Below, one piece after another: positions 16,569 through 25,234 of a stretch of DNA of 64,000 nt. The stretch spans positions 62,001-126,000 of the forward strand of contig CAYRES010000008.1 of assembly GCA_964423425.1 (NCBI GenBank). Reading direction: 5' to 3'. A program made the translations under genes and the position numbers. How positions within the stretch are numbered: position 1 is the first letter of the stretch; every line of letters begins with the position of its first letter. This stretch comes from CAYRES01 sp964423425 (lineage in GTDB: Bacteria > Actinomycetota > Thermoleophilia > RBG-16-64-13). The notes below the pieces were generated by a model. That model was not told where the DNA came from and searched no databases. It saw only the letters and a program-made list of their open reading frames with translations.

Positions 16569-17522
16569 GTGGAAATCGTCCAACTACGCTACTTCGTCAC
16601 CATAGCCGAGACCATGAGCTTCACCGAAGCCGCCAACCGCCTACATGTCTCTCAGCCGGCCCTGAGCTACCAGATCAAGAATCTGGAGACCGAGCTCGGC
16701 GCCCGCCTGTTCGACCGTACGAGCCGAAGGGTCTCGCTCAGTTTGGACGGCCGCGTCTTTCTACCCTTGGCCCGCTCCGTGCTGGCGAAGATGGAAGAGG
16801 CCACCCGGGTCATGCAGGAACGCCTGGGTGTGGAGCGCGGTGAGGTCACCCTGGGAAGCATCCCCAGCGTCGCCGCCTACTTCGCTCCCCGCATCCTGGC
16901 CACGTTCCGCAAGAACTACCCGGGCATCGATGTGCGCCTTCACGAGGCCTCTTCCTCCTCCCTCGAGCTCGCGGTACTCGATTCCGAGGACGACTGCGCC
17001 ATCATCGGCACCCCCTCCAGTCCCGGCGCCCTGGAGGTGACTCCACTTCTCAAGGAGGAACTACTCCTCGTGGTTCCGGCCCGGCATCGCCTCAGCCAAC
17101 GCACTGCGGTGCGGCTGCGGGAGTTGGAGAACGAAGAGTTCGTCATGCTGAGCGGCTCCTTCAATCTGGCCGAACAGGTGCTGGCCGGGTGCCACAGCAT
17201 GGGCTTCGAGCCCCAGGTCGCCTACGAGGTGGGATCCTTGGAATCCCTGCGGAGTTTCGTGGGCAACGGACTGGGTATCGCCGTCATACCCCGCTTGGCC
17301 CTACGCGGACCGGACGACGAGCGCACCGCGGTCATCCCCTTCGAGGAACCCGTGTATCGCGACCTCAACCTGGTGAAGAGCAAGGACCGCTACGCCACCG
17401 TCGCAACGAGGGCGCTCATGGTGCACGTGCGGGCCACCATGCTGGCCGCGGCCCCCAGCATGGCGAAACCCATACTGGGTTGGTCCGACCAGATCCCCGT
17501 CGCCCTTGAGCCCGAGGTCTGA
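16569..17522 (+). CDS. LysR-family transcriptional regulator
   Basis: 317 residues from GTG 16569, with GGAGG 5 bases upstream. The N-terminal winged helix (LRYFVTIAETMSFTEAANRL, HVSQPALSYQIKNLETELG, RLFDRTSRRVSLS) is textbook LysR. It is followed by the two-lobed effector domain (GEVTLGSIPSVAAYFAPRIL, EEFVMLSGSFNLAEQVLAGC, GNGLGIAVIPRLA). The arrangement resembles CbbR/CysB/OxyR-type regulators, but no OxyR-like redox Cys pair is evident. The effector is unknown. The next gene on the same strand, at 17697, is a possible target; a T-N11-A site lies upstream at 16280. Confidence 0.88.
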   Translation: MEIVQLRYFVTIAETMSFTEAANRLHVSQPALSYQIKNLETELGARLFDRTSRRVSLSLDGRVFLPLARSVLAKMEEATRVMQERLGVERGEVTLGSIPSVAAYFAPRILATFRKNYPGIDVRLHEASSSSLELAVLDSEDDCAIIGTPSSPGALEVTPLLKEELLLVVPARHRLSQRTAVRLRELENEEFVMLSGSFNLAEQVLAGCHSMGFEPQVAYEVGSLESLRSFVGNGLGIAVIPRLALRGPDDERTAVIPFEEPVYRDLNLVKSKDRYATVATRALMVHVRATMLAAAPSMAKPILGWSDQIPVALEPEV

Positions 17523-17696
17523 GTTCGCCCCCTCCGTCCGAGTGGAATGCCCGGCCTGGATCACTGCCGCCCCCGCCCCTTGGCCTCTACCCCGTCTCCT
17601 CTCGTGGTATCTTGGTGTCTCACCACCGCTGGTCGCGCGCCCTAGGAGCACCGCCTGCGAACGGGCGGGCACAGCAGGCACAAAGGAGTTGAACAC

Positions 17697-18263
17697 ATGC
17701 CACTCGGATTCCGGACCTTGAGCCACGGAGTGATACCAGTCGGTTTCTTCAACATCGACTGTGATCTCCTGCTCGTGAACAACTACTTCGCCTTCGCAAC
17801 CGACGTGTGCGAGTGGATCAGCAACTGGGCCAAGGAGTTGCCCGAAGAGGGAGAGACGGCGAAGGACTTCTACGTCATCGGGAGCAGCCGCGACATCGGC
17901 AACCTCCATTGGGCCATCAACGGCATCGACCACCATGGGTTCATCCCCGAGGTCTACCGAGTCTATCCCTTCCCCGCGCTTCCCGAAGACTTCAAACAGA
18001 AGCCCGAAGGCTGGGAGAACCGCGGAGTGGTCGAACCCATCGTGAAGAAGTATGCGGAGGAGCAATCAATCGCCATACGTTTCTACGAAGGCACCAAGAC
18101 CGTGGCCATCGGCGACTACGTCTTCGAGAAGCAGGTGTTTCATGAGATTCTCGACTACATCTGGCGGGGCGGCATGCCCATGTGGCGCGACAACGATCCG
18201 CCTCAGTACGTGAGAGACATGATGGAGGCGGTGAGAGCCTCTGCGGTGTGGCTCTTCCGCTGA
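17697..18263 (+). CDS. Conserved hypothetical protein
   Basis: 188 residues from ATG 17697, with AAAGGAG upstream. The protein is soluble and rich in aromatic residues and contains one early Cys pair region (DCDLLLVNNYFAFATDVCEW), an IGSSRDIGNLHWAINGIDHH segment and a C-terminal FHEILDYIWRGGMPMWRDND. There is no signal peptide or membrane span. I recognise no domain, although the orderly sequence and good ribosome binding site make it a real gene. It follows the LysR regulator and is followed by the low-complexity assembly gap. Confidence 0.7.
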   Translation: MPLGFRTLSHGVIPVGFFNIDCDLLLVNNYFAFATDVCEWISNWAKELPEEGETAKDFYVIGSSRDIGNLHWAINGIDHHGFIPEVYRVYPFPALPEDFKQKPEGWENRGVVEPIVKKYAEEQSIAIRFYEGTKTVAIGDYVFEKQVFHEILDYIWRGGMPMWRDNDPPQYVRDMMEAVRASAVWLFR

Positions 18264-18342
18264 CCGGCTTCGCCGCCGCGACCTTGGTGACGCGGCCGTT
18301 CAGGGAGGGTAGACACTCCTGAGCCCAATTACCGGGAAGACG

Positions 18343-18483
<141 letters not shown>

Positions 18484-18494
18484 GGCTTGTTCGT

Positions 18495-18531
18495 GCGCGC
18501 CGGCCCTGGGGTATCCCGAAGGCCGGCGCGC
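18495..18531 (-). terminator. Terminator hairpin after ilvC
   Basis: Inverted repeat gcgcgccggcc (18495-18505) and ggccggcgcgc (18521-18531), with a smaller GGG/CCC pairing in the loop. It lies 26 bases beyond the ilvC stop, at the end of the leftward ilv gene run. Confidence 0.7.
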
Positions 18532-18556
18532 TCCACCTCTCTTTCAACGGCAGACC

Positions 18557-19555
18557 CTACTCGAGCGTCTTGCCGCCCGCGATCCAACTCATCATGCCGC
18601 GCAGGGTGGCCCCCACCTCTTCTATCTGGTGGCCCGCCTCTTTGCGCGTGACAGCGTTGAAGACCGGACGGCCGGCCTGGTTCTCGAGTATCCACTCCCG
18701 GGCGAACTCCCCCGACTGGATCTCGCCCAGAATGCGCTTCATCTCCGCACGAGTCTCAGCGGTGATAATGCGCTTGCCCCGCGTGACATCACCATACTCG
18801 GCTGTCTCCGAGATGGAGTAGCGCATGCCGCTTATGCCGTGCTCGTAGATGAGGTCCACAATCAGTTTGAGCTCGTGCAGACACTCGAAGTACGCGATCT
18901 CGGGCTGATAGCCCGCCTCGACCAGGGTCTCGAAGCCGGCCCTGATGAGTTCCGAACAACCTCCGCAGAGCACGGCCTGCTCGCCGAACAGGTCGGTTTC
19001 GGTCTCCTCGGCGAAGGTGGTCTCGATGACACCGGCCCTCGTGGCCCCGATGCCCTTCGCGTACGCGAGCGCTTTCTCCTTGGCCTGTCCGCTGGCATCC
19101 TGGTACACGGCCACGAGCGCAGGCACTCCCCCGCCCTCGGTGTAGACGCGGCGAACGAGATGACCGGGACCCTTGGGAGCCACCATGGTCACGTCGACCG
19201 TATCCGGAGGAACGATCTGGCTGAAATGGATGTTGAAACCGTGGGCGAACATAAGCATGTCGCCGTCGGCCAGATTGTCACGAATGGCGTCTTCGTACAC
19301 CGCCTTCTGCACCTGGTCGGGCACCACCATCATGATGACCGATGCCCGAGCGGCCGCCTCGGCCCCAGGAAGCACTTCGAAACCGGCGGCCGCCGCCCGC
19401 TGCCATGCCGGCGTACCCGCCGCCTCCGCCACTACCACCTGAACCCCGCTCTCGCGAAGATTATGAGCATGGGCGTGGCCTTGGCTGCCAAAGCCTATGA
19501 TGGCGACGGTCTTCCCGTTGAGCAGAGTCAGGTCGGCGTCCTTGTCGTAGTACAT
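18557..19555 (-). CDS. ilvC: Ketol-acid reductoisomerase, class I
   Basis: 332 residues, the normal length for the short class I enzyme. It converts acetolactate or acetohydroxybutyrate to the dihydroxy acid in valine and isoleucine synthesis. The Rossmann motif is GFGSQGHAHAHNLRESG (21-37), and the active-site stretches are APKGPGHLVRRVYTEGGGVP and ETDLFGEQAVLCGG. The cofactor loop reads VVVAEAAGTPAWQRA (40-54) instead of the NADPH-type GLRPGS; Glu44 stands where Arg normally grips the 2'-phosphate, suggesting preference for NADH. Last gene of the ilvD-B-N-C run; a hairpin terminator follows. Confidence 0.95.
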   Translation of the reverse strand: MYYDKDADLTLLNGKTVAIIGFGSQGHAHAHNLRESGVQVVVAEAAGTPAWQRAAAAGFEVLPGAEAAARASVIMMVVPDQVQKAVYEDAIRDNLADGDMLMFAHGFNIHFSQIVPPDTVDVTMVAPKGPGHLVRRVYTEGGGVPALVAVYQDASGQAKEKALAYAKGIGATRAGVIETTFAEETETDLFGEQAVLCGGCSELIRAGFETLVEAGYQPEIAYFECLHELKLIVDLIYEHGISGMRYSISETAEYGDVTRGKRIITAETRAEMKRILGEIQSGEFAREWILENQAGRPVFNAVTRKEAGHQIEEVGATLRGMMSWIAGGKTLE

Positions 19556-19569
19556 GTAGTCACTCCCTC

Positions 19570-20055
19570 CTACGTGGGCTGCTTGCCACGGCTGATCGCA
19601 ATCTTACCCGTACGCACCAGTTCGATGATGCCGAAAGGCTGAAGAACTCTGGTGAGTGCCTCCACCTTGCCCGTGTCGCCCGTCACCTCGACGACAACAG
19701 ACTGGGGTGAGACATCAATGACCTTGGCCCGGAATATCCCGGCGAGCTGCATGACCTCCGCACGGGATGACGAGTCGGCGGCCACCTTCATGAGTACCAG
19801 TTCCCGCTGCAGTGTCGTCGCCGGATCGAGATCGTTGATCTTGAGCACGTTCACCAGCTTGTGTAACTGCTTGGTGACCTGTTCTATGGGTTGCGCCTGT
19901 CCGTCGACGGTGATGGTCATGCGTGAGTAGCGCGGATCCTCCGTTTCGCCCACCGCCAAGCTATCAATGTTGAAGTTGCGACGAGCGAACAGGCCGGCGA
20001 TGCGGGTGAGGACACCAGGCTTGTTCTCCACCAAGACCGACAGTGTGTGCTTCAT
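19570..20055 (-). CDS. ilvN: Acetolactate synthase small (regulatory) subunit
   Basis: 161 residues. An N-terminal ACT domain (HTLSVLVENKPGVLTRIAGL, FARRNFNIDSLAVG, DPRYSRMTITVDG) binds branched-chain amino acids for feedback inhibition. The C-terminal IlvH-like domain (RELVLMKVAADSSSRAEVMQ, IIELVRTGKIAISRG) activates the catalytic subunit. The ATG at 20055 overlaps the ilvB stop by one base (TGATG), so the two subunits are translationally coupled in a fixed ratio. ilvC follows 14 bases later. Confidence 0.95.
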   Translation of the reverse strand: MKHTLSVLVENKPGVLTRIAGLFARRNFNIDSLAVGETEDPRYSRMTITVDGQAQPIEQVTKQLHKLVNVLKINDLDPATTLQRELVLMKVAADSSSRAEVMQLAGIFRAKVIDVSPQSVVVEVTGDTGKVEALTRVLQPFGIIELVRTGKIAISRGKQPT

Positions 20056-21746
20056 CACTCCTCACCTCCCAGCATGTCGTCGACCGAACCTCCGGCCGGC
20101 ACCATGGGAAACACGTTGGCCTCGCACTTCACGCGGAAGTCTATGATCGCGGTATTGGGCGTGGCGAAAGCCTCTCGCAGCACCGGTTCCACATCTTCGC
20201 ACTTCTCCACCCGATAGCCGTCGGCCCCATATGCCTCAGCAAGCTTCACGAAGTCGGGTTGGTGCTCGAAGATGGTGGAACTGTAGCGTTTGTTCCAGAA
20301 GAGATCCTGCCATTGGCGCACCATGCCCAGGCAACCGTTGTTGAGGATGCATATCTTCACGGGAAGGCGATTGCCCACGGCAGTGGAGAGTTCTTGGATG
20401 TTCATCTGGATGGACCCGTCGCCGGCCACATCGATGACCAGTGCATCGGGTCTGGCCACCTGCGCTCCGATGGCGGCCGGGAACCCGAACCCCATGGTGC
20501 CGAGCCCCCCCGAACTGATGAACTGGCGTGGGCCCCGGGCGTGGTAGAGCTGGGCGGCCCACATCTGATTCTGGCCGACCTCTGTGCAGACGACCGCCTT
20601 CCCGTCGGTGACCTCCCAGATCGTGCGCACCACGAACTCAGGCATGATCTCCCCGCCCTCGTCCGTGCGGATCCTGAGTGGGTGTGATTCCTTCCAGTCT
20701 TCCACCTGCCGCATCCAGGACAGATGGCGGTCAGGAGACAGGTCGAGCTTCTTGATCTGGACAAGGAGGTCGGTCAGGACCCGCTTGGCGTCACCGACGA
20801 TGGGAACGGCCACGGCCACGTTCTTGGAGATCTCCGCCGGATCGATATCGACGTGGACCACCTTGGCCGAAGGAGCGAAGGTCTCCAAGTTACCGGTGAC
20901 GCGGTCGTCGAAGCGGACACCCACGGCGAAGATGAGGTCGCAGTTGTTGATGGCATAGTTGGCGTACTTGGTGCCGTGCATGCCCAGCATACCCAAGGAC
21001 AGATGGTGTGTACCTGGGAAGCAACCTATGCCGGTGAGTGTGGTGGTGACCGGGACATGGGTGTACTCGGCCAACTCGAACAATTCCTGGTGCGCACCCG
21101 CACTCACCACTCCACCGCCTGCATAGATGAGCGGACGCTCGGCCTCGGCAAGAGCTTTTGCGGCGGCCCTCACCTGCTTGGGGTGACCCTTGAGCGTGGG
21201 ACGATAACCGGGGAGGTCGATCACCGTCGCCCGTTCGGCGTCGTACTCAATCTCGGCCAGCTGCAGATCGACGGGGACATCGACCACCACCGGCCCGGGA
21301 CGGCCGGTGCGGGCGATGTAGAAGGCCTCATGAATCACCTGAGGTATCTCCTCGGCCGTGTGCACGAGGTAGCTGTGCTTGACGACGGGGAGGGTGATGC
21401 CGGTGACGTCGGCCTCCTGGAAGGCGTCGGTACCTATCATGGCCGAACGCACCTGGCCGGTGATGGCCACGAGCGGCACGCTGTCCAGGTAGGCGTTCGC
21501 AATGCCCGTGATGAGGTTGGTGGCACCTGGGCCGGACGTGGCGATACACACCCCCACCTTGCCCGAGGCACGCGCGTAGCCGTCGGCGGCATGAATCGCC
21601 CCTTGTTCGTGCCGGGTGAGGATGTGACGGATGTCGAAGTCGTACATCGCGTCGTAGAGGGGGATGACACTCCCACCGGGATAGCCGAAGACGACATCCA
21701 CTCCCTCTCTCTTCAACGCTTCGAGAAGCGCTCTTGCTGCTTTCAT
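20055..21746 (-). CDS. ilvB: Acetolactate synthase large (catalytic) subunit
   Basis: 563 residues, the usual size for this ThDP-dependent enzyme that condenses pyruvate units. The start ATG at 21746 gives KAARALLEALKREGVDVVFG, a standard beginning. The ThDP-activating Glu lies in LTRHEQGAIHAADGYARASG, FAD- and substrate-binding stretches include FDDRVTGNLETFAPSAKVVH, and the ThDP-Mg motif is GDGSIQMNIQELSTAVGNRL followed by NNGCLGMVRQWQ. It forms the enzyme with ilvN downstream. It begins 150 bases after ilvD, enough for an internal regulatory element, though none is convincing. Confidence 0.95.
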   Translation of the reverse strand: MKAARALLEALKREGVDVVFGYPGGSVIPLYDAMYDFDIRHILTRHEQGAIHAADGYARASGKVGVCIATSGPGATNLITGIANAYLDSVPLVAITGQVRSAMIGTDAFQEADVTGITLPVVKHSYLVHTAEEIPQVIHEAFYIARTGRPGPVVVDVPVDLQLAEIEYDAERATVIDLPGYRPTLKGHPKQVRAAAKALAEAERPLIYAGGGVVSAGAHQELFELAEYTHVPVTTTLTGIGCFPGTHHLSLGMLGMHGTKYANYAINNCDLIFAVGVRFDDRVTGNLETFAPSAKVVHVDIDPAEISKNVAVAVPIVGDAKRVLTDLLVQIKKLDLSPDRHLSWMRQVEDWKESHPLRIRTDEGGEIMPEFVVRTIWEVTDGKAVVCTEVGQNQMWAAQLYHARGPRQFISSGGLGTMGFGFPAAIGAQVARPDALVIDVAGDGSIQMNIQELSTAVGNRLPVKICILNNGCLGMVRQWQDLFWNKRYSSTIFEHQPDFVKLAEAYGADGYRVEKCEDVEPVLREAFATPNTAIIDFRVKCEANVFPMVPAGGSVDDMLGGEE

Positions 21747-21895
21747 GGTTCTCTTCACTCCACTACGTGCCCAAAAGCACACGGTTGCTGACAAGACCGG
21801 GACAGGGACCCATCATCGCCGAAGGAGCCTGCACCGAAGAAGACCTTGGCTCGGACGCAGTGCGACGGGTACCTCCGAACCGCCCGAACGACCTT

Positions 21896-23563
21896 TCAGC
21901 CCCGAAGGACCGCTCCGGTGTCGGCGCCCTGCACGAGTTGTACGTACCGGCCCAGCACGCCGGTATGCTTCTGCTCCGGTCGCTGCCAGGCCGCCCTCCT
22001 TTGCGAGAGCTCTTCCTCAGGGACTTCGAGGCTGAGGGAACGTGCGGGGATATCGATGGAGATGACATCGCCATCGTGGACCAAGCCGATGAGCCCCCCG
22101 TCCACAGCCTCCGGCGCCACGTGGCCGATACTCGCGCCCCGGCTCGCGCCGCTGAAGCGGCCGTCAGTGATGAGAGCGACGCTCTCATCGAGCCCCGCTC
22201 CGGCGAGAGCCGATGTCGGGCTCAGCATCTCGGGCATACCCGGGCCGCCCTTGGGCCCGACGTAGCGGATGACCACGACGCTGCCGGGCGTGACGGCTCC
22301 GGCCTCGATAGCGGCCATGGCCGACTGCTCATCGTCAAAGACCTGTGCAGGACCCTCGTGGCGAAGCATCGAGGGCAACACGGCGGCCTCCTTGACCACC
22401 GCTCCGTTCGGAGCCAGGTTGCCGAACAGCACGGCCAAACCGCCGGTGGAGGAATGTGGCTCTTCGAGCGGCCGGATGATGTCGTCTTCCTTCACCCGGA
22501 CCGAGGCGCACTGCTCGGCGAGCGTATCCCCGGAGACTGTGGGCGCAGCGCCGTCGAGGCACCCGGCCTCCAGGAGACGGCCACACACGGCCATGACGCC
22601 GCCCGCCCGATAGAGGTCTTCCATGTGGTGGGGCCCGGCGGGAGCCAGCTTCACCAGGTGCGGAGTGCGCCTCGCCACCTCATTGATGCGTTCGAGCGGC
22701 AGGGCCACCCGGGCCTCATGCGCGATGGCCGTGAGGTGGAGAACGGTGTTGGTGGAACACCCCAGCGCCGCATCCAGCGCGAGGGCGTTGCCCAGAGACC
22801 GTTCTGTGATGAAGCTACGGGCACCCAGCCCGAGCCGCGCAACCTCGACCGCCCGTGCACCCGAACGGCGGGCAAGTGCCAGACGTGCGGAGTAAGGCGC
22901 GGGAATCGTGGCGTCGCCGGGAAGACCGAACCCCAAGACCTCGGTGAGGCAGCTCATGGAGTTGGCGGTGAAGAGGCCGGCACAGGAGCCGCACGTGGGA
23001 CAGGCGCACTCCTCGAGCTCGGCGAGTTCCTCGGACGACATCTTACCGCTCACGTGCGCCCCCACACCCTCGAAGACGTTCACGAGGCTTACCTTGCGGC
23101 CCTGGAAGTCACCTGCCAGCATGGGCCCTCCCGACACCACAACGGCAGGGATGTCGAGCCGGGCGGCCGCCATCACCATGCCCGGAACGATCTTGTCACA
23201 GTTGGTGACGAGTACGAGGCCGTCGAAGGCATGGCCCTCCGCCATGATCTCCACCCCATCGGCCACGTTCTCGCGTGAGACCAGCGAGTAGTTCATGCCC
23301 ATGTGGTTCATGGCTATGCCGTCGCACACCCCGATGACATTGAACTCGAAGGGCACGCCGCCCGCCTGGTAGATGCCGAACTTGACCTGCTCGGCGACGG
23401 AGCGGAGGTGGGTGTGGCCGGGGATGACCTCACTGTAGGAGTTGGCCACCCCGATGAGCGGCCGGCCCATGGCATCGTCATCGAGCCCGAGGGATCGAAA
23501 CAGGGAACGGTGAGGAGCCCGGGAAACCCCCTGCATCACCTGATCGCTGCGCATGGCCGGCAT
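21896..23563 (-). CDS. ilvD: Dihydroxy-acid dehydratase
   Basis: 555 residues from ATG 23563, with AGGAAC upstream. It removes water from dihydroxyisovalerate or dihydroxymethylvalerate to give the 2-oxo acids. The Fe-S cluster cysteines are seen in VTNCDKIVPGM and CPTCGSCAGLFTANSM, and an earlier one in IGVCDGIAMNHMGM. C-terminal motifs are YVGPKGGPGMPEML and ITDGRFSGASRGASIGHVAP, with the catalytic Ser in the last. First gene of the leftward ilvD-ilvB-ilvN-ilvC run, driven by an extended -10 promoter about 40 bases upstream. Confidence 0.95.
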   Translation of the reverse strand: MPAMRSDQVMQGVSRAPHRSLFRSLGLDDDAMGRPLIGVANSYSEVIPGHTHLRSVAEQVKFGIYQAGGVPFEFNVIGVCDGIAMNHMGMNYSLVSRENVADGVEIMAEGHAFDGLVLVTNCDKIVPGMVMAAARLDIPAVVVSGGPMLAGDFQGRKVSLVNVFEGVGAHVSGKMSSEELAELEECACPTCGSCAGLFTANSMSCLTEVLGFGLPGDATIPAPYSARLALARRSGARAVEVARLGLGARSFITERSLGNALALDAALGCSTNTVLHLTAIAHEARVALPLERINEVARRTPHLVKLAPAGPHHMEDLYRAGGVMAVCGRLLEAGCLDGAAPTVSGDTLAEQCASVRVKEDDIIRPLEEPHSSTGGLAVLFGNLAPNGAVVKEAAVLPSMLRHEGPAQVFDDEQSAMAAIEAGAVTPGSVVVIRYVGPKGGPGMPEMLSPTSALAGAGLDESVALITDGRFSGASRGASIGHVAPEAVDGGLIGLVHDGDVISIDIPARSLSLEVPEEELSQRRAAWQRPEQKHTGVLGRYVQLVQGADTGAVLRG

Positions 23564-23601
23564 TGTTCCTCCAACATCGGAGTTGAGAGAAGAAGTGTAA
23601 C

Positions 23602-23610
23602 AATATAGCA
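23602..23610 (-). promoter_or_regulatory. Extended -10 promoter for ilvD
   Basis: On the minus strand TGC-TATATT (23610-23602) is an extended -10 element about 40 bases before the ilvD start. No good -35 lies at 17-18 bases, which the TGn extension can compensate for. Confidence 0.45.
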
Positions 23611-23714
23611 GGGTGAGCAACACTTGGGCATGGAGGGGACGAAACGAAAGATACGGGCGGCACATGTACCCCACGTATCGTCAACCGCGATGGGAATTCG
23701 TCCTCACCGGCCAC

Positions 23715-23720
23715 TATACT
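23715..23720 (+). promoter_or_regulatory. -10 box implying a leaderless transcript for the HAD gene
   Basis: TATACT (23715-23720) ends only 7 bases before the ATG at 23728, and no Shine-Dalgarno sequence lies between. Transcription would begin at or within a base or so of the start codon, giving a leaderless message, which is common in actinobacteria. Confidence 0.4.
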
Positions 23721-23727
23721 GCCGGGT

Positions 23728-24408
23728 ATGATTGAAGCCATCATCTTCGATTTCGACGGCACGCTGGTAGACAGCCGCGAGAACCTCCTGGGTTTCTACG
23801 AGGAGCTATTCGGCCTGTTTGGAGTGCGCCAGCCGGAATGGCGTGAGCCATCCATCGAAAAGGCCGTGCAGGGCCGCTCCATTCCCGACGTGCTCGAGTG
23901 CTACGTCGCCGATGAGCGGGTGAGAGACCTCATGTGGCAGCATGTCTGCAACCTCGACTACGTCGAGGTGACCGTGGGGCTCGATCTCGAACCGTTCGCG
24001 CGGGAGTGCGTGGCCGACCTGTCTCCAGACTATCCTCTGGCCGTTGCCACCAACCGCACTCACGATATGGATGAGGTCATCCGCCACTTCGAGCTCGATG
24101 GGCATCTCAAGACCGTACTCACCGCAGGACAGGTTGAGAGGCCCAAGCCGAGCCCCGATCTCCTGCTCGAAGCGGCGGCGCTCCTCCGCGTGCAGCCGGC
24201 CCGGGTGCTCTACGTTGGCGACACCCCCCTCGACCACGAGGCGGCCGTGCGCGCCGGCATGCCCTTCCTCCTGTACGACCGCCTGCAGACGACCGCCCTC
24301 CACAGCTCGGGCTACGCTCCGCGCCTCACCGACTTCCGCCACTTGCGCCCGATGCTCAGACGATACAAAGACCGGTGGCCCGGCACGCCTGCGAGGCGGC
24401 CGCTGTGA
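23728..24408 (+). CDS. HAD-superfamily phosphatase (phosphoglycolate-phosphatase-like)
   Basis: 226 residues. HAD motif I is DFDGTLVDS at residues 8-16, with the nucleophilic Asp first. Motif II is the Thr/Asn in AVATNRTHDMDEV, motif III is Lys in ERPKPSPDLLLEA, and motif IV is YVGDTPLDHEAAVRAG. A helical cap between motifs I and II marks it as subfamily IA like Gph. It probably dephosphorylates a small sugar phosphate or phosphoglycolate, but HAD substrate specificity cannot be read from sequence. Its stop overlaps the GTG start of the acetyltransferase gene by 4 bases. Confidence 0.85.
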   Translation: MIEAIIFDFDGTLVDSRENLLGFYEELFGLFGVRQPEWREPSIEKAVQGRSIPDVLECYVADERVRDLMWQHVCNLDYVEVTVGLDLEPFARECVADLSPDYPLAVATNRTHDMDEVIRHFELDGHLKTVLTAGQVERPKPSPDLLLEAAALLRVQPARVLYVGDTPLDHEAAVRAGMPFLLYDRLQTTALHSSGYAPRLTDFRHLRPMLRRYKDRWPGTPARRPL

Positions 24409-25085
24409 ACACCACGCCGTCCGCCGGTCCAGAGCTCCCCAGCGATGCCGGCCCGCCGCTCGAGTACCGGCGCGTCGCTCCTGAGGACATGGAGGAGTGC
24501 GCCCGCATGGTGTCGCAATCCTGGCCGCTTCTACACAAGCTGGGCCGCGAGGGCGATGCCACCGGCCTCAGCCTCGCCTACTGTGAACTCTGCCGAGCCC
24601 CCAGCTTCTGGCAGGAGATAGCCGTGGCGTCGGGCCGGCCCGTCGGCCTGCTCTTCGGCAGCTCCCTACAGAGAAGGCCCCCGGAAGCCGCCCTTCGCAA
24701 CTCCTTCCGCAGGATCGCCCTGGGTGAACGCTTCCTACGGGGCAAATACGGACACGCGCCGCATCCCTTCACCCTGGCCGCCAAGATGGTTCAATCTCGG
24801 TTGCGCGCAGACCAACAGGCCCCAAAAGCCGATGCCCAGATCGAGCTGGTGGTGGTCGCCGCCGCCCACCGGGGGCACGGTGTGGGACGAACCCTGATAG
24901 ATCGCTTCGTCCGGGCATGCGCCGCCCAGGGAGCCCGCTCACTGCGTCTGCTCACCGATCCGTTGAGCGATTGGTCGTTCTACAAGGCCTACGGTTTCCG
25001 CTACGTGGCCGAATTCACTGATCCACTCAATTCGTGGCTCGCCGGGCGGCCGGTCGCAAGCTACGTGTACATGCTCGACATGTGA
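24405..25085 (+). CDS. GNAT-family N-acetyltransferase
   Basis: 226 residues from GTG 24405, which overlaps the HAD stop (GTGA). The acetyl-CoA-binding core is AQIELVVVAAAHRGHGVGRT with following LIDRFVRACAAQGARSLRLL, and the final beta strand is SFYKAYGFRYVAEF. The N-terminal half (ARMVSQSWPLLHKLGREGDA, SFWQEIAVASGRPVGLLFGS) differs from well-known subgroups, so the acceptor is unknown. Coupled translation with a phosphatase may reflect a shared small-molecule pathway. Confidence 0.8.
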   Translation: MNTTPSAGPELPSDAGPPLEYRRVAPEDMEECARMVSQSWPLLHKLGREGDATGLSLAYCELCRAPSFWQEIAVASGRPVGLLFGSSLQRRPPEAALRNSFRRIALGERFLRGKYGHAPHPFTLAAKMVQSRLRADQQAPKADAQIELVVVAAAHRGHGVGRTLIDRFVRACAAQGARSLRLLTDPLSDWSFYKAYGFRYVAEFTDPLNSWLAGRPVASYVYMLDM

Positions 25086-25234
25086 GGGTCCTCGCCGGCG
25101 GCCCCCCCGAAAGAAGCCGCGCCCCGAGCCGCAGACCCAGAGCGCAGCCCCAAGGGCGGCCCCGGCTCCAAGCATCGACTGAGAGTCGCAGACCCCGAGC
25201 CGCTACCCGCGACGCGACCCCACCCGCGACCCTC

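Noticed and set aside
21763..21816. Short open frame before ilvB with several Leu and Val codons, like an attenuation leader peptide
   Set aside because: No ribosome binding site precedes it and only about 16 bases separate its stop from the ilvB start, so there is no room for an attenuator hairpin.
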